Shown here: positions 16,485 through 25,854 of the stretch, in pieces | Position numbering within the stretch: the first letter of the stretch is position 1 | Layout: each line of letters begins with the position of its first letter | Source: Paenibacillus agaridevorans | GTDB taxonomy: Bacteria; Bacillota; Bacilli; Paenibacillales; Paenibacillaceae | Direction: 5' to 3' | Assembly: GCF_003112455.1 (NCBI RefSeq) | Contig: NZ_BDQX01000077.1 | Span: 1 to 50,567 of the forward strand | Length of the DNA stretch: 50,567 nt | Position numbers and translations under genes: made by a program | Notes under the pieces: generated by a model | What the model saw: the letters and a program-made list of their open reading frames with translations, nothing else | What the model was told of the DNA's origin: nothing | The model's database searches: none

Positions 16485-19214
16485 TCACTTTAATAGATCG
16501 AGTTCCTCAGCGCGGCGGACGGCTGCCCGACGGTTATTTACCTCAAGCTTCTCGTAAATGTTCTTGGTATGGGTCCGTAAGGTGTTCAGAGACACCCTGA
16601 GTTCGCGGGCCATATCCGGGCCGCTCAAGTCAGTTCCGAGCAGTCGAAGCACGTCGCGCTCACGTTCGCTTAGCGGTTCTCTCAGAGGTTCGCGAATAAC
16701 CGGTTTGGCAAGCATTCTGCCCTCTTCTTTCCCAAATGCCGTCAGAAGGCGTCGGACATAGTTCGGGGCTATCCCCTCTTGCTCAGCCGCTTCCAGCAGG
16801 ACCTCCATTGGCCGGCCTTCGTCTGCAAAGATTCGGACGTAGTCTTCCTGCTCGGCAAGCGTTAAGGCTCGTTCCAGAAGCAAAAGCGCTGCAGGGATGT
16901 CGCCTTGCATATGGCGAGCAATTGCCTGCAACACCAGGATTTCGATCGCGCTTCCCGTCCTTCCTCCTTCTTCGGCTGCTTGAAGGAGACGCTCCAAGAG
17001 ACCGATCGCCTCAAGTACGGTTCGATCCGCACGGTCACTTCTATATTGGGCCAGAATCACCCTTGCCAGGATGATGTGCTCGAATTCGCGCAGGTAGCAA
17101 AGATCGTCCTTGGCGGACAGGCCTTGCTCCCGTGCCCAATCGAGGGCTTCACCTAACCTCCCCTGCTTAACCCGCACCCGCGCCTTTAACGCCGCTATAG
17201 GACGTACATTTAGGAAGAAGTCGTCCACATACAGAGACTCCGCCTCGCAGAGAAGATCGTGCGCGTCGTTCAAATCCCCTTCGGCCTCCCGTATTCGTGC
17301 CATTGCGACTCGCCAACGATACCGGTATTGCGGGAACCCAGTGTGCTCACCCTGCTCCTTGCTTCTTAACAGGTTCCGTGTGGCGGCTTCCAGATCGTCA
17401 TGCACGCGACAAAGTTCGCTCATTCCTACGTAAATGTCTGCCGTCCCCCGCAGAGCAGGCTCGCCATGTTCCACCGCAAGCTGCAATCCCCGCTCATAGA
17501 TGTGCATCGCCTCGCGGAGTCGGCCTTGTGCGATCCGTATTTCGGCCAAAGCGATGGAGCCATTGATCGCGTCGGAGATAGCCCCAGCCTGCTGCACGCT
17601 TGCTATGCCACCGGCAAATATCCGGCGCGCCTCCTCGAGATCCCCGTTCCTCCATAATGCGAGTCCCAGAAGCGCAGTCGCCGCTCCGCGCGGAAGATGG
17701 TCATCCTCGGGCACGAGTTGGAGCGTTCGCCGCGCGTAGCTCATGGCGGCGGGCACATCACCGAGAACCAAGGCTAGTCCGGCCCGGTACACGGTGATCA
17801 AACCCGGGAGACGGCGAAATTCCTCTTCGTCCACAACGACCATTTTGACCGGGCTGCCCTGCTGTCGTTCACCCTGATCTTCCACTGTCTCAAGCCATTG
17901 TTCGGCGTCTCGCAGTCGGACCTCAACGGCATCTAATTTGCCTCCGGCCAGCAACGCCCCGGCATACCAGACGCTGAGCACAGGTCTGCAACGAATCAGT
18001 TCGTCGGGGAGCTTCTTCAGCCAATTCAACATCACGGCCTCTTGTCTGCTCCTGCGCAAGGCTGGTATCGCCAGCTCGATCAAGTCTGCCGCCCGCCCGA
18101 AATCATTGCCGGCCAGCGCGTGTCGGATCGCATCGTCCGGCAAGCCATGCCGTTCGAACCATATGCTTGCGCGCTGATGTAATGCAGCCACCTGATCGGG
18201 CTGATCCGACCTCAAATGGACAGAGAGAACCTCGGCGAAGAGGTGATGATAACGATACCATTGGCGCCTGTCATCCAGCGCAACGACAAAGAAGTTGCCT
18301 CGCTCCAAGGATTGGAGCCGCGCTATGCCATCCACCTGGCCGGTGATGGCATCACATAACGGTCCATGCAACCGGTCGAGAATGGAGGTCTGAAGCAAAA
18401 AACTCCGGGTCTGGTCGGACTGGCACTGAAGGACCTCTTCGACCAAATAGTCCATAATGTACCGATTGTCTCCGGCAAATTCCTGAATGAACGTAGGGAT
18501 ATCCTCGCGCCCCTGCATCGAGAGCGCCGCCAGCTGAAGCCCCGCGATCCAGCCTTCGGTACGGGTTTCTATCGCCATCATTTCGTCGGCCGTAAGATTC
18601 AGACCCATGACCTGATCGAGGAACGCGGCCGCTTCGCCGGGAATAAAACGCAGGTCGGTGTCGCGCAGCTCAGTCAAATGGCTCCGGGCGCGTAATCGGC
18701 CCAGGGGAAGCTGCGGATTTTCGCGTGTGGCGATGACAAGGTGCATTTGTGGAGGGAGATGCGCGATTAGGAAGTTGAGAGCATCGTCGATCCATTCAGC
18801 ATCAATAACATGGTAGTCGTCCAGGACGAGGACGAATTTGTATGGGAGAGCTGAGATTTCATTCAACAAGATCATTAGAATCGATTCGATTGACAGTGGA
18901 TTCGGGGATTTGAGTGCAGTAACCGTGCCACTTCCAATATTGTCCTCAATCGTCTGCAGAGCAGCGACAAGGTGAGACAGGAAGCGCACAGATTCGATAT
19001 CCCCTTCGTCCAGCGACAACCATGCGACAGGTCGATCACAACCAGCGACCCATTCGCTGACCAGCGAAGTTTTGCCAAAGCCGGCTGAGGCAGAGATGAG
19101 GGTCAGCTTGCGGTCCAGACCCTCGTTTAGCCGATCGATCAGGCGCTGCCTTTGGACAACGGTTGTCCGTGGCACGGGGATAAACAGTTTTGTGGCTAAA
19201 ATGGTCATGTTCAT
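16485..19214 (-). CDS. MalT-type LuxR-family ATP-dependent transcriptional activator
   Basis: The 909-residue protein has a STAND/NB-ARC-type ATPase domain near the N-terminus with Walker A SASAGFGKTSL (Lys48) and Walker B FVLVLDDYHVI (about 130). Long TPR-like helical repeats follow (about 350-800). The C-terminal LuxR helix-turn-helix (about 840-909) reads LSERERDVLRLLGTDLSGPDMARELRVSLNTLRTHTKNIYEKL. In this class ATP and an inducer drive oligomerisation and promoter activation; the MalT inducer is maltotriose, here it is unknown. No strong ribosome binding site precedes the ATG at 19214; the codon-3 ATG is an alternative. It is transcribed toward the small protein and broken membrane protein, its likely targets. 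Confidence 0.93.
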   Translation of the reverse strand: MNMTILATKLFIPVPRTTVVQRQRLIDRLNEGLDRKLTLISASAGFGKTSLVSEWVAGCDRPVAWLSLDEGDIESVRFLSHLVAALQTIEDNIGSGTVTALKSPNPLSIESILMILLNEISALPYKFVLVLDDYHVIDAEWIDDALNFLIAHLPPQMHLVIATRENPQLPLGRLRARSHLTELRDTDLRFIPGEAAAFLDQVMGLNLTADEMMAIETRTEGWIAGLQLAALSMQGREDIPTFIQEFAGDNRYIMDYLVEEVLQCQSDQTRSFLLQTSILDRLHGPLCDAITGQVDGIARLQSLERGNFFVVALDDRRQWYRYHHLFAEVLSVHLRSDQPDQVAALHQRASIWFERHGLPDDAIRHALAGNDFGRAADLIELAIPALRRSRQEAVMLNWLKKLPDELIRCRPVLSVWYAGALLAGGKLDAVEVRLRDAEQWLETVEDQGERQQGSPVKMVVVDEEEFRRLPGLITVYRAGLALVLGDVPAAMSYARRTLQLVPEDDHLPRGAATALLGLALWRNGDLEEARRIFAGGIASVQQAGAISDAINGSIALAEIRIAQGRLREAMHIYERGLQLAVEHGEPALRGTADIYVGMSELCRVHDDLEAATRNLLRSKEQGEHTGFPQYRYRWRVAMARIREAEGDLNDAHDLLCEAESLYVDDFFLNVRPIAALKARVRVKQGRLGEALDWAREQGLSAKDDLCYLREFEHIILARVILAQYRSDRADRTVLEAIGLLERLLQAAEEGGRTGSAIEILVLQAIARHMQGDIPAALLLLERALTLAEQEDYVRIFADEGRPMEVLLEAAEQEGIAPNYVRRLLTAFGKEEGRMLAKPVIREPLREPLSERERDVLRLLGTDLSGPDMARELRVSLNTLRTHTKNIYEKLEVNNRRAAVRRAEELDLLK

Positions 19215-19392
19215 CGATTTATACTCACATTCAAATGAGTTCCGCCCGTATTTTTTAAAATAAGGATCACCCGCTCCATCCTACTACTTCATATGATTCA
19301 TTTTATCGTCAATTTTAGCTTTTCACCACTTCATATTTACTTTAACAAAACGCCTTGTACCATAGCACCTTCCTGCACTTATTCTGCAGGCC

Positions 19393-19436
19393 TTTCGCCC
19401 TACTTGTGATACGGTTCTCCTTATCATCCTTAGCGC
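19393..19436 (+). repeat. REP-like intergenic repeat, copy 5
   Basis: TTCGCCCTACTTGTGATACGG then TTCTCCTTATCAT forms an imperfect hairpin (GATA with TATC, GG with CC). Plus orientation, inside the 290-bp gap between two minus-strand genes. Confidence 0.75.
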
Positions 19437-19447
19437 AAAAAAAGCGA

Positions 19448-19481
19448 AAAGAGCATGATCCATTGCAAGACCATGCTCTTT
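19448..19481 (-). terminator. Terminator of the SLH-protein gene
   Basis: AAAGAGCATG and CATGCTCTTT pair over ten bases around a 14-base loop. On the minus strand the stem is followed by TCGCTTTTTTTG. It lies 24 bases after the stop. Confidence 0.75.
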
Positions 19482-19504
19482 CATTTTAGATATAGGGTTA
19501 CGAA

Positions 19505-22357
19505 TTACTTTAGGTCAATCAGCCTCTTCACAATTACAGCTGCTTCAGCACGTGTTGTCTTGGCCGTTGGCTCAAAACCATTATCCTTACCAACCATGAT
19601 CCCCTTCAGCACGGTGAAAGCCAGATCATCCTTTATATTGGAGGAGATACTCGCAGCATCTGGGAAATCCTTCAATATTTCATCTGTATTCGCAATCTCG
19701 AAGGCTCCAGGCTGGTTCCTCAATACTCTGCCGATCATTTGGGCCATTTCTTCACGCGTAATCGCGGCGCGAGGATTGAATGCTGTGCTGCTATCAATGA
19801 TTCCGCTATTCAATCCAGCCTTAACATAAGGAGAGAACCAATCCGAATCGTTCACGTCGATGAACGGCTCCGTTGCCTTAGGCGCTTTCAGATGGAATGT
19901 AGTGACGAGCATCTTCAGAAATTCAGCACGAGTCACATCGCCTGTAGGGTTATAGTTCCCTTTGCCATCGCCAACGACGATCCCCTTGGCAGCAGCAACC
20001 TGAATCGAACGTTCTGCCCATTTCACCGAACCCATATCGTTGAAATTCACTTTATTCTCGATAACAGCATAGGAGGAGAAGCCATGTAGCACCGTATCAA
20101 CGGTACCTGTCGCAGGGTTGAAAGTTCCTCCAAAATTACCGATAATCGTTGTTGGTTCGTCTCCTTGTTCAGATGAAGTCTCGCTAACGTTCACTACCGT
20201 TAATAGTGCAGTATCCACATTCCCCAAACCTCTTGTTGGTAAAGAAACACCTACTGGATTATTAAAAGTAGAATGCACTCCGTTGTTGTCAGTAAATTCG
20301 AAGCTGTGTATATCTGATACAAAATTTGGAGAACCATTAGACGCATTCTTCGGCGCACTCTGCTGCCCGCGATTCAACTCAAATCCGTTTGGAAACTCCT
20401 TTGGATTGATGGAAACCTGTGTGCCATTCAACTTGATTGTCACACTCTCGACTCCAGCATCCAGCAGCGTCTTCATAGCCGAGGCATCAAGCGTAATCTC
20501 AGAAGATTGAAGGGTAACGTCTTCAAAGTCCAGGACTACCGCAGGTTTGACGGGATTGGCGCCAAGCTTATTTAAGTGTTTGTTCGCCTGATCCACATAA
20601 TCCTTACTTTCTGCTGCAGCCAAAGCAACGTCAGCAGCACTTACTGTAGCTTTTGCAATATTCCCTTCTACTTGAGAAGTAAATATAACTTTGCCCACTT
20701 CATTATATCCTTCATTAACGATACTCATAATAGAGTTCATAATATCTAGCTTCATACCTTCAGGGAGAGTCCTCCATGTTCCGTTACTTAAGGTGTTGTT
20801 TAAGTTGTTTATAACATTTTCCAACCCGTTTAACGTTTCCCCCACTTTTGACACTGGCACCACACTCTGAGTGGGATTGGCTTCACGAGCTGCTACGGTG
20901 AACGTAAGTTCATAGGCTTTAGATTTACCCGTCATATTCACACCGCGCAGGCTTGCAGTATGAGTTCCATTTTGTCGAAAGGCTAAACTCTTAGTGAAAC
21001 GATGATGAAAAGCATACCAATGCATATCTTCACGCGCAAAATATTCCGGTTCGCCCCCATCGATGATTAACTCATAACTGGAAGCATCCGGGATCCATGC
21101 AGTCCATCCCAGCGTGACGTTTAAGCCCTCCTGATACTCTACTCTAAAATCCAGAGAAGATAAGTTAGCATCACCTGGTAAAGGTGGAGCCAGTGTTGTA
21201 AAAGTAAATAGGGTTGGAGCAGATTTTATACCGCCTGGATGAACGGCATAGAGCTTTATCGTATATGAAGTCTGATGAGCCAACGAATTAATGTGTATAC
21301 TGGTTCCCTTGTCCGAATAAAATCTAGCACCTTCAAAAGCATATTTTTCAGCACCATCAACAGCATCAAAAGTTAGCTTTATACTGTCGTGTGTTAGCAT
21401 GTCTACCTTTATCGTTTCATGGTCCACTGCTGCTATTGCCGTAGTAAACGTATGGGTAAACTCCTGCGAGGTGCTTGTTCCATTACTTGCAGTCAGCTTA
21501 TAGGTATAGCTTGTACTCGGCGTTAGCCCTGTAAGCTGATAGGCAGCATCAGTTACAGTCGCCTCCCAGCCATCCCCATTGGATAAGTGATATTCCGTTG
21601 CACCTTGAACTTCATCCCATATTAGCGTTGCTGTCCGATGAGTGATATCCTCTGCCTCAAAATTCACTTCAGTAGGCCATACGATCGCCGCTTCCGTTGT
21701 GGTGAACGAGATTTCAACAGGCTCAGAAGTTAGTGTAGTACCCACCAATGCATAGATAGACACTGTATAGGTCGTATTACTCGTTAAGTTCTCAATCGTG
21801 TATGAACCAGAACCGTCTCGCACATAAGTCGAAAGCTCAGGACCCCAGCTAATGTAATATTCAGAGTGACCCGGATTATCCATCCATTGTACTGTAGCAC
21901 TCGTCTCGGTTATATCTATGACTTCCACATTAGCAGGTGGTTCTACGCTTGTAAGGGTAGTGAAGTAAAGAGGAGACCAATCCCAATCCCCCTCACCATA
22001 TTTTAACAAAGCATAGTGTAGTGTTCCAGACTTCAGACCTGTCAGATTATATATGTATCTGTTCTTTTCAGAGTCAAAGAGCAGATCATCAATATCTAGC
22101 TCCTCTTCTAAGACTACTTCATCCGTATCATCATAGTTAAAAGGTATTGTTATTTTCAACGAATAACTTTGAACTCCCTCGATTGGTTCCCATTCTAAAG
22201 TAGCTGTGGTACCCGTTTCATTGGTGGATATAAAACAATGATCAAGCCCATAACAAGGATCATCCCCAGCGTATGTATGAGACACCATAGCTCCTGGTGA
22301 AACAATGAAACTAACTATGATTATAGTGATTAAAAATCTAGAAAACGTTCTTCTCAT
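19505..22357 (-). CDS. Secreted cell-surface protein with FN3 repeats and three C-terminal SLH domains
   Basis: The 950-residue protein starts with a Sec signal peptide (MRRTFSRFLITIIIVSFIVS, cleavage near AYAG). About five fibronectin-III-like modules follow between residues 40 and 490, each marked by patterns such as ETSATVQWMDNPG and LTGLTPSTSYTYKLTASNG. A helical stretch (about 495-590) and a beta-rich region with ASAMKTLLDAGVESVTIKLN follow. The last 190 residues are three S-layer-homology domains (WAERSIQVAAAKGIVVGDG, TRAEFLKMLVTTF, TREEMAQMIGRVL, TRAEAAVIVKRLI). SLH domains hold proteins on pyruvylated secondary wall polymer. No catalytic domain is recognised, so an adhesive or structural role is plausible. 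GGGAGGC precedes the ATG. Confidence 0.93.
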   Translation of the reverse strand: MRRTFSRFLITIIIVSFIVSPGAMVSHTYAGDDPCYGLDHCFISTNETGTTATLEWEPIEGVQSYSLKITIPFNYDDTDEVVLEEELDIDDLLFDSEKNRYIYNLTGLKSGTLHYALLKYGEGDWDWSPLYFTTLTSVEPPANVEVIDITETSATVQWMDNPGHSEYYISWGPELSTYVRDGSGSYTIENLTSNTTYTVSIYALVGTTLTSEPVEISFTTTEAAIVWPTEVNFEAEDITHRTATLIWDEVQGATEYHLSNGDGWEATVTDAAYQLTGLTPSTSYTYKLTASNGTSTSQEFTHTFTTAIAAVDHETIKVDMLTHDSIKLTFDAVDGAEKYAFEGARFYSDKGTSIHINSLAHQTSYTIKLYAVHPGGIKSAPTLFTFTTLAPPLPGDANLSSLDFRVEYQEGLNVTLGWTAWIPDASSYELIIDGGEPEYFAREDMHWYAFHHRFTKSLAFRQNGTHTASLRGVNMTGKSKAYELTFTVAAREANPTQSVVPVSKVGETLNGLENVINNLNNTLSNGTWRTLPEGMKLDIMNSIMSIVNEGYNEVGKVIFTSQVEGNIAKATVSAADVALAAAESKDYVDQANKHLNKLGANPVKPAVVLDFEDVTLQSSEITLDASAMKTLLDAGVESVTIKLNGTQVSINPKEFPNGFELNRGQQSAPKNASNGSPNFVSDIHSFEFTDNNGVHSTFNNPVGVSLPTRGLGNVDTALLTVVNVSETSSEQGDEPTTIIGNFGGTFNPATGTVDTVLHGFSSYAVIENKVNFNDMGSVKWAERSIQVAAAKGIVVGDGKGNYNPTGDVTRAEFLKMLVTTFHLKAPKATEPFIDVNDSDWFSPYVKAGLNSGIIDSSTAFNPRAAITREEMAQMIGRVLRNQPGAFEIANTDEILKDFPDAASISSNIKDDLAFTVLKGIMVGKDNGFEPTAKTTRAEAAVIVKRLIDLK

Positions 22358-22492
22358 AATTGCCTCCCATTGGCTGATGTATCCTATTTTGCTACTACTC
22401 TATCATGCTGGATTAGCCCCTGTGTGAAAGATAAAGAAATCTTTAAGTTCGCGCTTGCAACACACTTCGAATACGAAGCTGGCGAAAGAACA

Positions 22493-22544
22493 AAAAAAGG
22501 GTCAACAGCGTCAAGTAATGCCTAACACCATGACCCATTTTTTC
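22493..22544. terminator. Hairpin with A- and T-tracts (possible terminator)
   Basis: GGGTCA (22499-22504) and TGACCC (22531-22536) are flanked by AAAAAAA and ATTTTTT, as in terminators active on either strand. The stem is short for its 26-base loop. It lies 114 bp after the hydrolase stop in the otherwise featureless stretch 22358-22657. Confidence 0.45.
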
Positions 22545-22657
22545 CACATTGTAAGAATTATCCCAAACCCGAACCGGCTCACGATGTTATCATGAAACCG
22601 GCGCTTATTCGATCGTTTCCACATATACGTTCACATGGGGCTACTTTAACAAACGTG

Positions 22658-23548
22658 TCAGTGGCGACGAGCCGTTCGTTCTATGCCATCGGCGATTACT
22701 TTATACAGTTGGTGCGGCAAGTCGTGTCCCATGCCGTCAACCAACATTAGCTCGGCGCCCGGGATTGCAGAAGCCGTGTCCTCGCCACACGCCGGGACGA
22801 ACAGGGGATCGTCCACCCCATGAATGACAAGCGCTGGTACTTTTATGGTCGCCAGCCGCGGACGACGGTCACCGGAAACAGCGATCGCGGCAATTTGTCG
22901 TCCGACACTGCCTGGATCGTAGGCTCGCTGGGCTTCCTCCAGAATGAGTGCCCGATAAGCGTCTTCTTCAAATGGATAGCCAGTGCCTGCGATGCGTTTG
23001 GCAAAAGAGAGGTTGTGCGCCAAAAATCCTGCTTCGTCCTCAAAGGGGGTCGGTGCCGGTTTAGTCATCATCGCCATGACATCCGGGGAAGCTTGCGGAA
23101 GGGTGGGATTACCGGAACTAGACATAATGGAGGTGAGTGATAAAACCCGTTCAGGGTACGCACTCGCTGCAATCTGGGCGATCATTCCGCCCATCGACCT
23201 GCCAACGAAATGTGCCCGGTCAATTGAAAGGGCGTCGAGCAGTCCGATAGCGTCGCCTGCCATGTCATCGAGAGTGTAAGGGATGTCCGTTCGTTGTCCT
23301 GACATGAGCGCATTCGCCAGTGCGTCAAAATCCAGCGCCCTATATTGGTTAAAGTGTGTCGAGCAACCTACGTCGCGATTGTCAAAGCGGATTACGCGAA
23401 AGCCCCGCTCTACCAATATCTCGCAAAACGGAACCGTCCATCGAATCATCTGGGTTCCAAGCCCGGAGATGAGGATGATAGCCTCGTCATTTTCGTTACC
23501 GAAACTGTCATAAGCCAAATCAACTCCGTTGACTTTCACAATATTCAT
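22658..23548 (-). CDS. Alpha/beta-fold hydrolase
   Basis: From ATG 23548 (GGAGGAG nine bases upstream) the product is 296 residues. It has the oxyanion-region motif ISGLGTQ, the nucleophile elbow FVGRSMGGM (Ser near 118), an acid in VIHGVDDPLFVP, and the catalytic histidine in GMGHDLPHQL. This is the fold of esterases, haloperoxidase-like and dehalogenase-like enzymes; the strand motif NRDVGCST is typical of the RsbQ/esterase-like group. It follows the DUF2239 gene by about 80 bp on the same strand and is probably co-transcribed. Substrate unknown. Confidence 0.9.
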   Translation of the reverse strand: MNIVKVNGVDLAYDSFGNENDEAIILISGLGTQMIRWTVPFCEILVERGFRVIRFDNRDVGCSTHFNQYRALDFDALANALMSGQRTDIPYTLDDMAGDAIGLLDALSIDRAHFVGRSMGGMIAQIAASAYPERVLSLTSIMSSSGNPTLPQASPDVMAMMTKPAPTPFEDEAGFLAHNLSFAKRIAGTGYPFEEDAYRALILEEAQRAYDPGSVGRQIAAIAVSGDRRPRLATIKVPALVIHGVDDPLFVPACGEDTASAIPGAELMLVDGMGHDLPHQLYKVIADGIERTARRH

Positions 23549-23629
23549 GATCATGTTCTCCTCCAATTAATTCGGTATCGGAAGTTCTGCCATAGGCAGA
23601 AGGCGCGAATCTTCGATCGCTTTCATTCA

Positions 23630-24238
23630 CTAATGCTCTTTAGAGAACGCATTAGCGGCTAATCTTTTGACATGGTTTCTGATATCAGGCGCCCAGTCAT
23701 CGATGAAGTCGTGAAAACGATCCAAATCACCAGCATACAGTGCCCGTAGAGCTTCTTCGTATTGATGGAAGTTCCCGGCCATAGCTGTCATAAAGTTATG
23801 TGTTGCTTCTTGTGACTCTCGGATATTGCTCTGTTTATCCCCAGCTCGGCGAGCCTCATCAATGAGTTTTCGTAAGGTTACCGACGCCCCTCCAGGTTGA
23901 CTCTTGAGCCATTCCCAATGCCGTGGCAATAACGTAACCTCACCGGAAACAACCCCCAGCTTGGGTCGACCGACCCGCCGCGTAGGCTGGTCATTCATTT
24001 CCGTACCGGGTAAGTCATCAAACTGTTCTCCTAATCGTTTGAGCACATCATCTGTCTTTCCGCGAAAATCAACATCTATCGGCTTCCCCGTGGAATCGTC
24101 AAATAAAAGCAGCTGTGTGAGGTCTCCGTCATCCAGAGCATCCTTCACTGTAGTAACAACGTGCTGTAACGAACCACTGGCGACGACTCGCACGCCTAAA
24201 AATGCCGTGCAGTAAAAACGCGTTAGAGCATTATTCAT
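23630..24238 (-). CDS. DUF2239-family protein
   Basis: The 202-residue protein contains the family hallmark GRPKLGVVSGEVTLLPRHWE followed by SQPGGASVTLRKLIDEARR (about residues 90-130). A start region with RFYCTAFLGVRVVASGSL and a C-terminal segment ALYAGDLDRFHDFIDDWAPD also match. The function of DUF2239 is not known. GAGGAGGT precedes the ATG. Two ACCCGG-centred palindromes lie 30-72 bases upstream, indicating repressor control, but no candidate repressor gene lies beside it. It is probably co-transcribed with the alpha/beta hydrolase downstream. Confidence 0.9.
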   Translation of the reverse strand: MNNALTRFYCTAFLGVRVVASGSLQHVVTTVKDALDDGDLTQLLLFDDSTGKPIDVDFRGKTDDVLKRLGEQFDDLPGTEMNDQPTRRVGRPKLGVVSGEVTLLPRHWEWLKSQPGGASVTLRKLIDEARRAGDKQSNIRESQEATHNFMTAMAGNFHQYEEALRALYAGDLDRFHDFIDDWAPDIRNHVKRLAANAFSKEH

Positions 24239-24268
24239 GCTGACCTCCTCTATGAATGTCTCGCCAAA

Positions 24269-24310
24269 TTATACCCGGATAAAAATAAAAAATCAATATT
24301 ACCCGGGTAA
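24269..24310. promoter_or_regulatory. Paired ACCCGG palindromes, candidate operators for the DUF2239 operon
   Basis: TTACCCGGGTAA (24299-24310) is a perfect palindrome. TTATACCCGGATAA (24269-24282) is a close, imperfect copy with its centre 28 bases away. The AT-rich spacer AAAAATAAAAAATC between them may contain the promoter. TetR-family repressors often bind such sites; the protein involved is not evident in the window. Confidence 0.6.
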
Positions 24311-24376
24311 AATGTATTTTCTCATCCGTTATGGAGGGAAATATTCATTGACCTTACGCCTCCCGTTAAGCTGAAC

Positions 24377-24396
24377 AGGCTGCCGAGCGGCAGCCT
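24377..24396. terminator. Perfect 8-bp hairpin downstream of the royal-jelly-family gene
   Basis: AGGCTGCC-GAGC-GGCAGCCT is a strong stem-loop between the royal-jelly-family gene and the DUF2239 promoter region. Neither strand has a proper T-tract after it, so terminator function is uncertain. The rest of the gap 24311-24471 shows nothing gene-like. Confidence 0.35.
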
Positions 24397-24471
24397 CCAA
24401 ATTCTTAATAACTATAAAGTCATAAAATACATTTTTTATTCAAATAGAGTCAACTTTGTAAAGCGAAATAT

Positions 24472-25563
24472 TTACCAAAAGGTAGGGGCAGGTGGTTCGT
24501 CTATTTTCATACGGAGTAAACTATAAGGCTTCTGCCGCAGGTCATCTCCATAATGAAATCTTGCCTGCCGATGTAATTGGTTCACGATGAAATATAAGTA
24601 TTGATCTGGACCAATAGAAAAAGTATCCGGCCATAAAATTCTCGGATCATGTGCGATGGTTTCCATTATTCCATTCGGCAATATCTTACGAATACTATTG
24701 TTTTCATAGTCTCCAGCGTAAACGTTTCCTTTTGCATCGGTGATCATTCCATCTGAAGCACCTTTTTCTCCCCAATACTTCACGTGAGATAGTAAATTCA
24801 TATCCGGTATCGTTCGGTCTCTTAGGGCATCCGTTGAAATCGAGTACAGATGACGACTGGAGAGAGGACAAAAATACAATATTTTGCCGTCCGGGGAAAT
24901 CGCTATACCATCGGATGCCAATCTAAATGGTGAAGCAGATCCATCTTTGTTTCGATTCATCAGGATTTTACCTTCGACTTTCGGTAAGAAAAAGCGATCG
25001 GGTGAAGTTGAATTTGCCCCGTTTAACCGTCTCCAGGCATAACCGGTTTCTAAATCAACGACAATAATGGCTCCTGGTCCTCGGGAAGACGAATCCGTTA
25101 TATACGCATAACCTGCTTTACCAACACGAAAGTCAACTCGGACATCATTCAGATAAGTGGTTGGAAGGACAACATCCTCCGTAAATGTATATACCCTTCT
25201 TATGGTATTTGAATTTAAATCTACAGCGACTAACTTCGCCCCCCCTTTGATGGGTTCCGAGAAATTAGGAGCCCCCGTATCCAGTACCCAAAGCGTTCCC
25301 TTTCCATCCGCAACGACACTTTGGACACTAACGAAGGACGTTGTGATATTCGATGGGCTTACCACATTGGCGTCTAAACTAGGATAAGGCTGCAATGTGC
25401 CGCTAACGATTTCAGCCACCGTAAATTTAACGTCGTCTCCCCATTTCGGAAAGCAAATAAAAATGCGCCCCGTTTCAGAAACAGTAACACCTGTAGGCAT
25501 AGCTCCGTAAAATAAAAAAACCGCCTCAAACTTACCGAAATACTTTTCACTCGGTAACATCAC
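24472..25563 (-). CDS. Major royal jelly protein / yellow-family protein
   Basis: The 363-residue protein matches the yellow/MRJP family over its length. It has MPTGVTVSETGRIFICFPKWGDDV at the start, SVQSVVADGKGTLWVLDTG, then LNDVRVDF, AYITDSSSRGPGAIIVVDLETGYAWRR and SDGIAISPDGKILYFCPLSSRHLYSI, the successive blades of a six-bladed beta propeller. The final part (GNVYAGDYENNSIRKILPNG) keeps the pattern. Insect members are pigment or food proteins; bacterial members are common but mostly uncharacterised, and are sometimes called SMP-30/gluconolactonase-like. No signal peptide is seen. The start is GTG at 25563 with GAGGAGG upstream. It appears to be a single-gene unit. Confidence 0.85.
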   Translation of the reverse strand: MMLPSEKYFGKFEAVFLFYGAMPTGVTVSETGRIFICFPKWGDDVKFTVAEIVSGTLQPYPSLDANVVSPSNITTSFVSVQSVVADGKGTLWVLDTGAPNFSEPIKGGAKLVAVDLNSNTIRRVYTFTEDVVLPTTYLNDVRVDFRVGKAGYAYITDSSSRGPGAIIVVDLETGYAWRRLNGANSTSPDRFFLPKVEGKILMNRNKDGSASPFRLASDGIAISPDGKILYFCPLSSRHLYSISTDALRDRTIPDMNLLSHVKYWGEKGASDGMITDAKGNVYAGDYENNSIRKILPNGIMETIAHDPRILWPDTFSIGPDQYLYFIVNQLHRQARFHYGDDLRQKPYSLLRMKIDEPPAPTFW

Positions 25564-25752
25564 TTGTATAAATCCTCCTCAACAGGTTCGAACTGCTATC
25601 ACCTATTTATATGACTGAATGTGGTTCAAGTGCCTGGATTATAAATAATTTTACAGGATCCCCGCAAGTTCGTGCCTATGTCGGACAACGAGTAAACGGT
25701 GATGTGTTTCAGTGCAGTCGACCATCGAGCAGTCGCAAAATTATATTGAAGA

Positions 25753-25796
25753 AGCCTTCAAAACCACTATTAAAGTGGAATTGAAGGCTCCTTTTT
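25753..25796 (+). terminator. Strong plus-strand terminator without an upstream plus-strand gene
   Basis: AGCCTTCAA (25753-25761) pairs with TTGAAGGCT (25781-25789), and inside it CCACT pairs with AGTGG; CCTTTTT follows. The nearest genes on both sides are on the minus strand. A possible promoter (TGAATG, 17 bases, TTATAA) lies upstream around 25616. A short transcript could therefore be made here, but the 25564-25752 sequence holds no convincing gene. Confidence 0.6.
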
Positions 25797-25854
25797 GTTA
25801 GCCTTGACCATTTAAATGGGGGCAAAAAACCAAAAACGACTTTTGGGACTGCCT

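Noticed and set aside
22455..22480. Small hairpin CTTCG/CGAAG in the gap before the SLH gene
   Set aside because: Five-base stem, expected by chance at this length.
25690..25800. Short plus-strand gene ending in the orphan terminator
   Set aside because: The 30-codon frame lacks an upstream start with a binding site and has no recognisable family; only the terminator is reported.
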